Assembly (NCBI RefSeq): GCF_024400215.1
Contig: NZ_CP053748.1
Location: forward strand, 4,216,001-4,280,000
DNA length: 64,000 bases
Origin: Massilia sp. erpn
GTDB taxonomy: Bacteria; Pseudomonadota; Gammaproteobacteria; Burkholderiales; Burkholderiaceae_D
Direction: 5' to 3'
Positions 43,309-51,109 of the stretch are shown one piece after another (the stretch's first letter is position 1; each line of letters starts with the position of its first letter). The position numbers were made by a program, and so were the translations under genes. Below the pieces are notes generated by a model. That model was given only the letters and a program-made list of their open reading frames with translations. It made no database searches and was not told the origin of the DNA.

Positions 43309-43659
43309 ATGGCGTGGTTGATCGTTAAATACCTGATAACTTCGATGGTGGTGGTGGCGGTGTCCGAATGCGCCAAGCGCAGCGACCGGCTGGGCGGGCT
43401 GCTGGCGGCGCTGCCGCTGGTGACGCTGCTGGCGCTGGTCTGGCTGTATGTGGAAAAGCAGCCGGCCGAGAAGATTGCCAACCACGCCTGGTATACCTTC
43501 TGGTACGTGGTGCCGACCTTGCCGATGTTCCTGGTCTTTCCCTGGCTGCTGCCGCGCCTGGGTTTCTGGCCGACCCTGCTCGCCTGCGTGCTGCTGACCA
43601 TGGTCTGCTTCGCCGTGTTTGCCTGGGTGGTGAAGCGCTTCGGCATCGACTTGCTGTAA
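43309..43659 (+). CDS. DUF3147 family membrane protein
   Basis: A 116-residue inner-membrane protein with four hydrophobic helices and the family pattern LITSMVVVAVSECAKRSDRLGGLLAALPLVTLLALVW in pieces (SECAKRS, LAALPLV), plus a FWYVVPTLPMFLVFP segment. GGAGG at 43299-43303 fixes the ATG at 43309 rather than 43267. Function unknown. Confidence 0.85.
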   Translation: MAWLIVKYLITSMVVVAVSECAKRSDRLGGLLAALPLVTLLALVWLYVEKQPAEKIANHAWYTFWYVVPTLPMFLVFPWLLPRLGFWPTLLACVLLTMVCFAVFAWVVKRFGIDLL

Positions 43660-43684
43660 TGCCTGGCTTGCTGGGGAGGGGGGC

Positions 43685-44710
43685 TTATTTGCTGCCGTAA
43701 ATCTTGTCGAACTCGCCGCCGTCGTCAAAGTGCTTCTTCTGGGCCGCGCGCCAGCCGCCGAAGACCTCATCCACACTGAGCAGGGTGATGGGCTTGAAGC
43801 TGGCCGCGTATTTCTTGGCTACCGCTTCCGAGCGAGGACGCAGGAAATGCTTGGCGATGATCTCCTGGCCGGCGTCGCTGTACAGGAAGTTCAGGTAAGC
43901 CGTGGCTTGCTTGCGCAGATTGCGGCGGTCGACCACCTTGTCGACCACGGCCACCGGCGATTCGGCCAGGATCGAGGTGGAGGGGTAGACGACTTCGAAA
44001 TTGTCGCCGAACTCGCCACGCACCAGCTGCACCTCGTTTTCGAAAGTCATCAGCACGTCGCCGATCTGGCGCTGGGTGAAGGTGGTGGTGGCGGCGCGGC
44101 CGCCGGTGTCGAGGATCGGCACGTTCTTGAAGATCTTGCCGACCAGCTCGCGCGCCTGGGCTTCGGTGCCGCCTTTTTTCAGCACCGAGCCCCAGGCCGC
44201 CAGATAGGTGTAGCGGCCGTTGCCCGAGGTTTTGGGATTGGGGATGATCACCTGCACGCCGGGCTTGGCCAGGTCGTTCCAGTCCTTGATGGCTTTCGGA
44301 TTGCCCTTGCGCACCAGATATACGACGGTCGAGTAGAACGGTGCCGCGCCGTGCGGGAATTTCTTGCTCCAGTCGGCCACCACCAGGCCGCGGTCGGCCA
44401 GCAGGTCGATATCGTTGGCCTGGTTCATCGTCACCACCGACGCTTCCAGGCCGTCGGCCACGGAGCGCGCCTGCTTGGAGGAGCCGCCATGCGACTGGTT
44501 GACCGTCAGCGTTTCGCCCGTGTGCTTCTTGTAGTCGGCGATGAAGGCGGGGTTGATGTCTTTGAACAGTTCGCGCGTCACGTCATAGGAGACGTTGAGC
44601 AGGGTGGGATCGGCGGCGCTGGCGCCCAGGGGCAGGGCCAGAGCGGTGGCGGCGAGGAGGGTAGTGATTTGACGGCGTTTGCGGCTAAATGCGTTTTTTG
44701 CTGTTTGCAT
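43685..44710 (-). CDS. sbp: Sulfate/thiosulfate ABC transporter substrate-binding protein
   Basis: Periplasmic protein of 341 residues; signal peptide cut after LGASA near residue 32. Sbp/CysP features are LLNVSYDVTRELF, QSHGGSSKQARSVADGLEASVVTMN, VIIPNPKTSGNGRY and FENEVQLVRGEFG. It binds sulfate or thiosulfate. No cysT, cysW or cysA gene is adjacent in this window, so the permease and ATPase must be elsewhere. The C-terminal residues after position 310 (FGGWRAAQKKHFDDGG) are typical. Confidence 0.92.
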   Translation of the reverse strand: MQTAKNAFSRKRRQITTLLAATALALPLGASAADPTLLNVSYDVTRELFKDINPAFIADYKKHTGETLTVNQSHGGSSKQARSVADGLEASVVTMNQANDIDLLADRGLVVADWSKKFPHGAAPFYSTVVYLVRKGNPKAIKDWNDLAKPGVQVIIPNPKTSGNGRYTYLAAWGSVLKKGGTEAQARELVGKIFKNVPILDTGGRAATTTFTQRQIGDVLMTFENEVQLVRGEFGDNFEVVYPSTSILAESPVAVVDKVVDRRNLRKQATAYLNFLYSDAGQEIIAKHFLRPRSEAVAKKYAASFKPITLLSVDEVFGGWRAAQKKHFDDGGEFDKIYGSK

Positions 44711-44864
44711 GGTGGGCTCTTATTGTGAAAACAGATATCAATGGTCTAAAATTCGGCGCCGAAAAGATACGAATTTTTCGTAATATGCTTAGATAGTATG
44801 GGATCAACGCCTTTTCGGGAGCTGGTGTATAGTCGGCTTGTGGATGGAATTTTTGTGAGTACGC

Positions 44865-45392
44865 ATGAGTCTTGAAATTCGTATTGCAGCATCGGCCGAC
44901 GCCCCGGCAGCGTGCCAGGTACTGCGCCGTTCAATTACGGAATGTTGCATCGCGGACCACAATAACGATCCCGCCATTCTGGATGCCTGGCTGGGCAATA
45001 AAAACACCCAGACCGTGGCCAGCTGGTTCGAATCCCCCACCAATTTTTCCCTGGTTGCCGTGGAGAGCGGCGCGGTGGTCGGCGTCGCCCTGCTGACGGC
45101 GGCCGGCAAGCTGGCCCTGTGCTATCTGCTGCCGGAGGCGCGCCATAAGGGCGCGGGCAAGGCTTTGCTGGCCCGTATCGAGGCGCAGGCCGCGAGTTGG
45201 GGCGTGAAGGCGCTGCAGCTGCACAGCACGGCCAGCGGCGAGGACTTCTTCGCGCGCCAGGGCTATATCCGTTCCGGCAATGTGCGTTCGCCGTATGGGG
45301 TCGACACGGTCTTCTTCTGGAAGCAGCTGGGGGCGGAAAGCTGTCCGCCGGAAGCCGGGCGCAAGCGTTTTTGCGGCTGCGGCTCGACCTGA
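44865..45392 (+). CDS. GNAT family N-acetyltransferase
   Basis: A 175-residue acetyltransferase of the GNAT fold: motif D/A region LCYLLPEARHKGAGKALLARIE (acetyl-CoA loop RHKGAGKAL) and FFARQGYIRSG (motif B). The first half holds an acidic substrate region (DHNNDPAILDAWLGNK). The C-terminal 20 residues include CPPEAGRKRFCGCGS, a short Cys cluster not needed for the fold. Substrate unknown. Confidence 0.87.
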   Translation: MSLEIRIAASADAPAACQVLRRSITECCIADHNNDPAILDAWLGNKNTQTVASWFESPTNFSLVAVESGAVVGVALLTAAGKLALCYLLPEARHKGAGKALLARIEAQAASWGVKALQLHSTASGEDFFARQGYIRSGNVRSPYGVDTVFFWKQLGAESCPPEAGRKRFCGCGST

Positions 45393-45411
45393 TCCCGCTG
45401 TACAGCAAACC

Positions 45412-46044
45412 CTACAGCAAACCCATCTGCGTGGCCTCGTAGACGGCCTCGCCGCGCGTGTGCACGCCCAGCTTGCGGTAGATGCGCTTGACGTGGTGGG
45501 CCGCCGTGTGCGGCGAGATGCCGTGCAGGTTGCCGATTTCATTCATGGTTAAACCCTTGCCCAGGGCGCGCAGGATATCGCTTTCGCGGCCGGTCAGCGG
45601 CGTGGCCAGCGGTGCGGGCGCGTTCGCCTGCAGCCGGCGCAGCAACTGATGGGCGCTGGTCGGGCACAGGAAGGCGCTGCCGTTGCGCAGGGCGCGCAGA
45701 CAGTCACGCAGCTCGGCGGCGCTGCATTCGGTTTGCAGGCAGGCATTGGCGCCGGCTTGCAGGCAGGCGTAGAGCAGGGCGTCGTCGCCGCCCTTGGCCA
45801 CCACGGCCACGGCGCAGCCCGGATGGGTGTCGAGCGCCAGCCGCGTCAGCCGCGGCGCCTGGCTATCGGCCAAGTGGCAGAGGATCAGGTAGACATTGGC
45901 GCTGCTGCGGCTGATCAGGGTTTCGGCGGCGGCCGGACTGGCGGCGCAGCCGAGCGGCAGCATGCCGGAGTCGGCCGCGATCAGGGCGCGCAGATGCTGG
46001 CGGGTGTTGGGGCAATCGGCAATCAGGGCAATGGCAGTGGGCAT
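45412..46044 (-). CDS. LuxR-type regulator with a pseudo-receiver domain
   Basis: A 210-residue DNA-binding protein. The C-terminal HTH (LTGRESDILRALGKGL ... ISPHTAAHHVKRIYRKL) is canonical for the NarL/FixJ group. The N-terminal domain has the size and strand order of a receiver, but the acidic pair is A-D (LIADC), the phosphoacceptor Asp is replaced by C56 in LILCHLAD and the conserved Lys is replaced (ACLQTEC). It should not be phosphorylated in the usual way and may be constitutive or respond to a ligand or partner. Convergent with the GNAT gene. Confidence 0.85.
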   Translation of the reverse strand: MPTAIALIADCPNTRQHLRALIAADSGMLPLGCAASPAAAETLISRSSANVYLILCHLADSQAPRLTRLALDTHPGCAVAVVAKGGDDALLYACLQAGANACLQTECSAAELRDCLRALRNGSAFLCPTSAHQLLRRLQANAPAPLATPLTGRESDILRALGKGLTMNEIGNLHGISPHTAAHHVKRIYRKLGVHTRGEAVYEATQMGLL

Positions 46045-46120
46045 GAAGGCGGCCGCCGCGGCGGCAAGGGCTGTGCATGCTTCATGATAGTCTGAGCCGC
46101 CAAGGCCCGTAAAGCCGTGC

Positions 46121-46915
46121 TTAGAAGCCGACGGCCAGCGGCAGTGGCGCCGCTTCGAACTGGACCTGGCCGGCGCTGAACATTTTCAGTTCGCCGGGCT
46201 GGAAGGCGGTCCAGGCTTCGTTCGAGGTCAGCGGCTCGGTGGCGATGACGGCGATCTGGTCGTCCAGGTGGTTGTGCTGGCTGAAGTCGATGCTCAGGTC
46301 GCAGTCGATGAGCTTGGCCACCGAGAAGGGATAGGCGCGCAGCACGTAGTGCAGCTTGGTGCTGCAATGGGCAAACAGGGTATCGCCGTCGGACAGGATG
46401 AAGTTGAAAGTGCCATGGGCGGCGATTTCCCCGGCCAGCAGGCTCAGCTCGGCATACAGCACTTCGCGCGCCGGTTGTGCGGCAAAGCGCTGGCCCAGGC
46501 GCGACAGCAGGTAGCAGAAGGCGCGCTCGCTATCGGTATCGCCTTCCGGCGTGTAGGCACCGGCGGCCGGGGCGAAGTCCTTGAGGTCGCCGTTGTGGGC
46601 GAAAGTCCAGGTGCGGCCCCACAGCTGGCGCTTGAAGGGGTGGCAGTTTTCGCGCGCGATGCGGCCTTGGGTGGCTTTGCGGATATGCGCGATCACATTG
46701 CTGGCCTTCAGCGGCTGCTGCTTGATGCTGGCTGCCAGCGGCGAGGCGATGCAGGGCAGGTGGTCGGCAAAAATCTGGCACTCGTCCTTGGTATGGAAGG
46801 CGATGCCCCAGCCATCCTTGTGCTCGCCCGTGCGGCCGCCGCGCTCGGCAAAACCGGAGAAGGAAAATCCCAGGTTGGCGGGCTTGCTGCTGTTCATTGC
46901 GAGGAGCTGGCACAT
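46121..46915 (-). CDS. Class II glutamine amidotransferase (YafJ-like)
   Basis: A 264-residue protein with the N-terminal nucleophile Cys2 (MCQLLAMN) and Ntn-hydrolase segments GGRTGEHKDGWGIAF, AHIRKATQG and FAHNGDL, TDSERAFCYLL. The synthase partner domain is absent, as in the YafJ group, whose reaction is not settled. The ATG at 46915 is required to expose Cys2; a longer in-frame extension to 46984 is rejected. Confidence 0.9.
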   Translation of the reverse strand: MCQLLAMNSSKPANLGFSFSGFAERGGRTGEHKDGWGIAFHTKDECQIFADHLPCIASPLAASIKQQPLKASNVIAHIRKATQGRIARENCHPFKRQLWGRTWTFAHNGDLKDFAPAAGAYTPEGDTDSERAFCYLLSRLGQRFAAQPAREVLYAELSLLAGEIAAHGTFNFILSDGDTLFAHCSTKLHYVLRAYPFSVAKLIDCDLSIDFSQHNHLDDQIAVIATEPLTSNEAWTAFQPGELKMFSAGQVQFEAAPLPLAVGF

Positions 46916-47123
46916 GGTAAGGACGCGAGATTGTTGCTGACGGTCCCAAGATACCGATGAACCGGCTGAGCAGGAACGAATCAATTCTTATATGCATATT
47001 CACCGTGGTCTGCATATTCTTTATGTGTGTCAGTTATAAGCTAGGGAAAAAGCATTCTTTCGGTTTTCGCGGCCGAGCGCGTAGGCTAGGGGTTCTGGCG
47101 CCATGGGCGCATGAAGGAGCACT
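46916..47123. promoter_or_regulatory. Divergent promoter region with a direct repeat
   Basis: Lies between the leftward amidotransferase gene and the rightward EAL-like gene. It holds a 9-base direct repeat TGCATATTC at 46993-47001 and 47011-47019, two helical turns apart, in AT-rich DNA. It could be a regulator site; no factor is assigned. Confidence 0.3.
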
Positions 47124-47966
47124 ATGAAATTCCCTGTCCTGCAAAACTATCTGGCGCGCCTGTCCGATCCGGCCGCCACCGCCTCCACCATCTGGCTTGA
47201 CAGCGAGGGCCGCGCCCTGGGCCGCTTCTTCAATTGCACCATGACCAGCGCCTTCCAGCCGGTGCGCCAGCTCGATACCGGCCGCGTCTTCGCCTACGAG
47301 GGCCTGGCGCGCAGCGTGTCGGCGGCCGACGACGGGCTGTCGCTGTGGAAGCTGCTCGACCATGCCGCCAGCGACGACGAGTCGGTGGAGCTGGACCGGC
47401 TGTGCCGCATGCTGCACGCGATTAACTTCTTCCGCCAGAACGAGAGCGGCGACGCCGTCAACGGCGGGGCCGACCTGTACCTGAATGTGCACGACCGGCT
47501 GTTGAGCGCGGTCAGCAGCAACCACGGTTATGCCTTCCAGCGCATCCTCGATGCGCTTGGCCTGCCCATCGGGCGCGTGGTGCTGCAATTGCCGCAGGTG
47601 AATGCGCAGCAAGGCTGGCTGCTCAATTATGTGTCCGACAATTACCGCCGCAACGGCTTCCGCTTTGCCGTCAATGTCTCGGGCGGGCGCGAAGGCTTGA
47701 ATCTGCTGGACCGGGTGCGGCCCGATGTGGTGAAGGTCGATGCGCGCGCCTTGCACGACGAGGCGGCCCTGGTGGAATTGCTGCTGCGCACCGCTTCGGT
47801 GGGCGCCCAGCTGGTCTTCAAGCGCCTGGAAGAGCCGCAAGTGCTGTCGGCCGTGCGCCGCATCGGCGAGCTGGCCGGCTTGCCGGTGCTGGGCCAGGGT
47901 TATCTGCTGGACAATCCGCGTCCGGCCCTGCTGGAAGCGGCGCCGCAGCGCCAGCTGGCTGCCTGA
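47124..47966 (+). CDS. Stand-alone degenerate EAL-domain protein
   Basis: A 280-residue soluble protein spanning one EAL domain. The opening SAFQPVRQLDTGRVFAYEGLAR matches the EAL start, with EGL at 59-61, and the strand LYLNVHDRLL keeps the Asn. But the EIT Glu is Q in VVLQLPQ, the DD pair is missing (FAVNVSGG) and the final AEGVE motif reads FKRLEEP. The Lys of KVD remains. Phosphodiesterase activity is unlikely; such proteins can act as c-di-GMP receptors or by protein contact. AAGGAG precedes the start. Confidence 0.83.
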   Translation: MKFPVLQNYLARLSDPAATASTIWLDSEGRALGRFFNCTMTSAFQPVRQLDTGRVFAYEGLARSVSAADDGLSLWKLLDHAASDDESVELDRLCRMLHAINFFRQNESGDAVNGGADLYLNVHDRLLSAVSSNHGYAFQRILDALGLPIGRVVLQLPQVNAQQGWLLNYVSDNYRRNGFRFAVNVSGGREGLNLLDRVRPDVVKVDARALHDEAALVELLLRTASVGAQLVFKRLEEPQVLSAVRRIGELAGLPVLGQGYLLDNPRPALLEAAPQRQLAA

Positions 47967-48089
47967 AGCCTCCCCACAGACTTAAACTTGGCTTAAGGAA
48001 AGCAGCATAGTTGGCGCACGAAGTTAAAGGAATTTCTCAACTCCCCCCGCTATACGCTATAGTATCCGCATTGTTTGATTGGACATGCT

Positions 48090-48830
48090 ATGGCAACGCG
48101 CAGAGATTTTTTACAGAAAGGGCTGGGCCTGACGGCGGCCAGCTGTATCGGCGTACCGCTGATCGGCTGCGCTTCCAGCCGCGCGGCCGACACGCGCCCG
48201 GTTCGCCAGGCCGCGGTGGCCAAGAGCGGCCATGCGGCCGCGCCGCGCAGCGCTGCGAAACCGGTCCAGCTGGCTCAGGCCGCGCCGCTGGCGCCGGCCG
48301 AACTGGCGCCGCCACCCGATATTTTCGACGCCCAGGCGCTCGACCTGGAATTCTGGCTCAAGCCACGCACCCTGCACGTGATCCGGCCCGCCAGCGGCGA
48401 GAAGAGCAAGCTGCTGTACTGGCGCGACGGCGAGGTGATCGACACGGCCTACCAGGAACTGTGCCATCTGCTGCGCGACGTGAACGGCCGCGAAACGGCC
48501 CAGATCGATCCCAAGCTGCTGGAAACCCTGTGGGGGGCGCAAGCCTTCGTGGCGCGCTACGGCATCGAAAGCCCGGTCGAAATCCTGTCCGGCTACCGCA
48601 CGCCGAGTTCCAACAAGCGCCTGATCGAGCAGGGCATTCCGGCCGCGCGCCAATCCCTGCACATGGAAGGCAAGGCGGCCGATATCCGCATCCCGAACCT
48701 GAACGCCGAGGTACTGGGCGGCCTGGTCAAGAGTTTCGGCCAGGGTGGCGTGGGCTTCTATTACCGCGAAGGGCCGCGCGGCGGCTGGATTCACGCGGAT
48801 ACCGGGCTGAAGCGCACCTGGAAGGGCTGA
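48090..48830 (+). CDS. Tat-exported YcbK/DUF882 murein peptidase
   Basis: A 246-residue protein. The N-terminus has a twin-arginine signal (TRRDFLQKG) and a hydrophobic stretch ending near LIGCAS, then an Ala/Pro-rich linker (40-80). The M15-like zinc domain is in the C-terminal half: SGYRTPSSNKRL, SLHMEGKAADIRIP and GWIHADTG carry the His/Asp/His ligands. The E. coli relative YcbK/MepK cleaves mDAP-mDAP crosslinks. Start 48090 is chosen so the RR motif sits at residues 4-5. Confidence 0.88.
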   Translation: MATRRDFLQKGLGLTAASCIGVPLIGCASSRAADTRPVRQAAVAKSGHAAAPRSAAKPVQLAQAAPLAPAELAPPPDIFDAQALDLEFWLKPRTLHVIRPASGEKSKLLYWRDGEVIDTAYQELCHLLRDVNGRETAQIDPKLLETLWGAQAFVARYGIESPVEILSGYRTPSSNKRLIEQGIPAARQSLHMEGKAADIRIPNLNAEVLGGLVKSFGQGGVGFYYREGPRGGWIHADTGLKRTWKG

Positions 48831-48855
48831 GGCCAGGGCTAAGCCCGGTCTCAGC
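48827..48855. terminator. Hairpin overlapping two convergent stop codons
   Basis: CTGAGGCCAGGGCT / AAGCCCGGTCTCAG forms an imperfect hairpin that includes the TGA of the YcbK-like gene on one arm and the stop of the DUF3460 gene on the other. No T-run follows, so its role as a bidirectional terminator is only suggested. Confidence 0.35.
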
Positions 48856-49066
48856 GGTAGTAATACGGACGGGTCGGCACGGCATCGTGCTGGGCCCGCT
48901 CCAGCGCATCGACATCCTGACGCCGCTCCCACCAGAGGTACCAGCCGCGCCGCTGTTCGGCGACGGCGGCCGGATGCTGGTCGAGATAGCCGTGCATGAA
49001 CTGCTCGAATTCCGACACATAGCCCTGGTGGAAAGGCCGCCACGGCTGGCTTTCGGCTGCTTTCAT
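48851..49066 (-). CDS. DUF3460 family protein
   Basis: A 71-residue cytoplasmic protein. The pattern YVSEFEQFMHGYLDQHP, QRRGWYLWWERR, DALERAQHDAVPTRPYYY matches the small betaproteobacterial DUF3460 family of unknown function. AGGAGG lies four bases before the ATG. Divergent from the next gene. Confidence 0.85.
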   Translation of the reverse strand: MKAAESQPWRPFHQGYVSEFEQFMHGYLDQHPAAVAEQRRGWYLWWERRQDVDALERAQHDAVPTRPYYYR

Positions 49067-49126
49067 CTTTCCTCCTGTCTTCGGTTACACTGGCGGGCTC
49101 GAATAGCCATAAGTAGCAGACAGCCC

Positions 49127-49534
49127 ATGCAGGACAATCACGATGCGGCCAAGCCGCGCTTTCGCCCGGTGCCGTGGACGGCACTGGAAACCCCGGCCGA
49201 TGCCGAGCTGTGGATCGCCGAACACAATCTCGCTTTGCAGGAGCATATCGCGCCCAACGAAACCGGTTACGGCGTCTGCTTCACGCTGGCCGAGGGCGGC
49301 GAGCTCTTCATGCAGACCGCCGACGGTGCCCTGATCCTGGATCTTACGCCGGAAGCCGAATGGGTGGCGCCCCTGATCACCGCCGTGGCCCAGGCCGCGC
49401 CGCCGCAGGGCGCGCTGTGGCTGCTACCCGACGATAAGCTGGTGCAGCTGCTGATCGGCTTGAGCAGCCTGATCGCCAGCACCACCCTGGTGGTCGGCCA
49501 CCGTTTCGGCCGCGCCGGCCGCCGCTCCTTATAA
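49127..49534 (+). CDS. Uncharacterised protein
   Basis: A 135-residue protein without a recognised domain. It has a mixed alpha/beta look: PWTALETPADAELWIAEHN, ETGYGVCFTLAEGGELFM, then a hydrophobic stretch LLIGLSSLIASTTLVVGHRFG near the C-terminus that could be one membrane helix. The ATG at 49127 is the first sensible start after the divergent DUF3460 promoter. It ends 24 bases before the ABC binding-protein gene, so co-transcription is possible. Confidence 0.6.
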   Translation: MQDNHDAAKPRFRPVPWTALETPADAELWIAEHNLALQEHIAPNETGYGVCFTLAEGGELFMQTADGALILDLTPEAEWVAPLITAVAQAAPPQGALWLLPDDKLVQLLIGLSSLIASTTLVVGHRFGRAGRRSL

Positions 49535-49558
49535 ACCACTCCAAGAAGGGAATATCCC

Positions 49559-50344
49559 ATGCGCAGAGCCGTCCTGACCCTGATCGCCGCCAGCCTGCTG
49601 GCCGGCGCCCTGCTGCCCGCCAGCGCCGCCGACCTGCTGGCCACGGCGCGCGCGCGCGGCACGCTGAAAATCGCGCTGGAAGGCACGTATCCGCCCTTCA
49701 ATTACAAAGACCCGAAGACCGGCCAGCTGACCGGTTACGATGTGGACGTGGCGCGCCTGCTGGCGGCCAAGCTGGGCCTGAAGCCGGAATTCGTCGCCAC
49801 CGAATGGAGCGCCATCCTGGCCGGCCTGGCCAGCGGCAAGTACGACATCATCGTCAACCAGGTCGGCATCAATCCCAAGCGCGAGCAGGCTTTCGATTTT
49901 TCCCAGCCGTATACCTATTCCACGCCACAGCTGCTGCAGCGCCAGCACGATAAGGCGGTGTATGCCGTGCTGACCGACCTGAAAGGCAAGCGCCTCGGCG
50001 TCGGCCAGGGCAGCGTGTTCGAGCAGCAGGCCAAGGCGGCGCCGGGCATTGATGTGCGCAGCTATCCGGGCGCGCCGGAATACCTGCAAGACCTGGCCGT
50101 GGGCCGCATCGACGCCGCCCTGAATGACAGCCTGATGGTGGCGTGGCTGGTGAAGACCAGCAAGCTGCCGCTGCACGCCGGCGCGCGCGTCGGCAAGGTG
50201 GAGCGCATGGGCATCCCATTCCAGAAGAACAATCCGCAGTTCAAGGCGGCCATCGACAAGGCATTGGCCGAGGCGGCGGCCGACGGCAGCCTGAGCGCCA
50301 TTTCCAGGAAGTGGTTCGACGCCGACGTGAGCAAGGCGCCCTAA
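49559..50344 (+). CDS. Polar amino-acid ABC transporter substrate-binding protein
   Basis: Periplasmic binding protein of 261 residues; signal peptide cut after LPASA near residue 22. SBP family 3 features: GTLKIALEGTYPPFNYKD, GQLTGYDVDVARLLAAKLGL, WSAILAGLASGKYDIIVNQV and the C-terminal ISRKWFDADV. Most like the cystine-binding TcyA/FliY branch, though the ligand is uncertain. The permease follows after three bases. Confidence 0.9.
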   Translation: MRRAVLTLIAASLLAGALLPASAADLLATARARGTLKIALEGTYPPFNYKDPKTGQLTGYDVDVARLLAAKLGLKPEFVATEWSAILAGLASGKYDIIVNQVGINPKREQAFDFSQPYTYSTPQLLQRQHDKAVYAVLTDLKGKRLGVGQGSVFEQQAKAAPGIDVRSYPGAPEYLQDLAVGRIDAALNDSLMVAWLVKTSKLPLHAGARVGKVERMGIPFQKNNPQFKAAIDKALAEAAADGSLSAISRKWFDADVSKAP

Positions 50345-50347
50345 GCG

Positions 50348-51037
50348 ATGGCCTTACCCGGTCTGGACCAGTTGCCCGAGCTGCTGGCCTTGCTGCAGGA
50401 GGCGGCGCCGGCCCTGGGCCAGGGCGCGGTCTATACCCTGGCGTTCGCCGTGGCCGCCATGGGCGGCGGCCTGCTGATCGGCTTTCCCGTGGCCGTGCTG
50501 CGCATCCTGCCGTGGCGCCTGCTGCGCTGGCCGGCCGCCGTGTATGTCAGCCTGATGCGCGGCACGCCGCTGCTGGTGCAGATGTTCGTCATCTATTACG
50601 GCTTGCCCAGCATCGGCATCGAGTTCGCGCCGCTGACGGCCGGCGTGCTGGCGCTGAGCCTGAATGCCGGCGCGTATCTGTCGGAAAGCTTGCGCGGCGC
50701 CATCCTGAGTATCGCCAAGGGGCAGTGGGCGGCCAGTTTCAGCCTGGGCCTGGGTTATGGCCAAACCCTGCGCCATGTGGTGTTGCCACAGGCCTTGCGC
50801 GTGGCGGTGCCGTCCATGAGCAATACCTTGATCAGCCTGATCAAGGATACCTCCCTGGTCTCGGTCATCACGGTGACCGAGCTGATGCTCTCGACCAAGG
50901 AAGCGATTGCCACCAGCTTCCGCCCCTTGCCGCTGTATCTGGCGGCGGCCGCCATTTACTGGGCGCTGAGCTTGCTCTTTGAAGCCTTGCAGGGCGCGGC
51001 CGAACGGCGCCTGAACCGCGCCCACCACCAGCCCTGA
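50348..51037 (+). CDS. Polar amino-acid ABC transporter permease
   Basis: Inner-membrane protein of 229 residues of the HisM/TcyB type: GQGAVYTLAFAVAAMGGG, MRGTPLLVQMFVIYYGLP and the EAA loop YGQTLRHVVLPQALRVAVP. It works with the preceding binding protein. The usual ATPase gene does not follow; the next gene encodes a GGDEF-EAL protein, so the ATPase must be shared or lie elsewhere. Confidence 0.92.
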   Translation: MALPGLDQLPELLALLQEAAPALGQGAVYTLAFAVAAMGGGLLIGFPVAVLRILPWRLLRWPAAVYVSLMRGTPLLVQMFVIYYGLPSIGIEFAPLTAGVLALSLNAGAYLSESLRGAILSIAKGQWAASFSLGLGYGQTLRHVVLPQALRVAVPSMSNTLISLIKDTSLVSVITVTELMLSTKEAIATSFRPLPLYLAAAAIYWALSLLFEALQGAAERRLNRAHHQP

Positions 51038-51109
51038 GCGTGCTCGACATCGCCCCCATGCGCATGGTAGTCTAGTCTTGCCGAAAGACCATCGCGTGAA
51101 TGAGGGCTT

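Noticed and set aside
43685..44710. Functional linkage of the sulfate-binding protein to the ssu cluster
   Set aside because: Both concern sulfur, but they lie 39 kb apart with unrelated genes between, so nothing in the sequence supports joint regulation.
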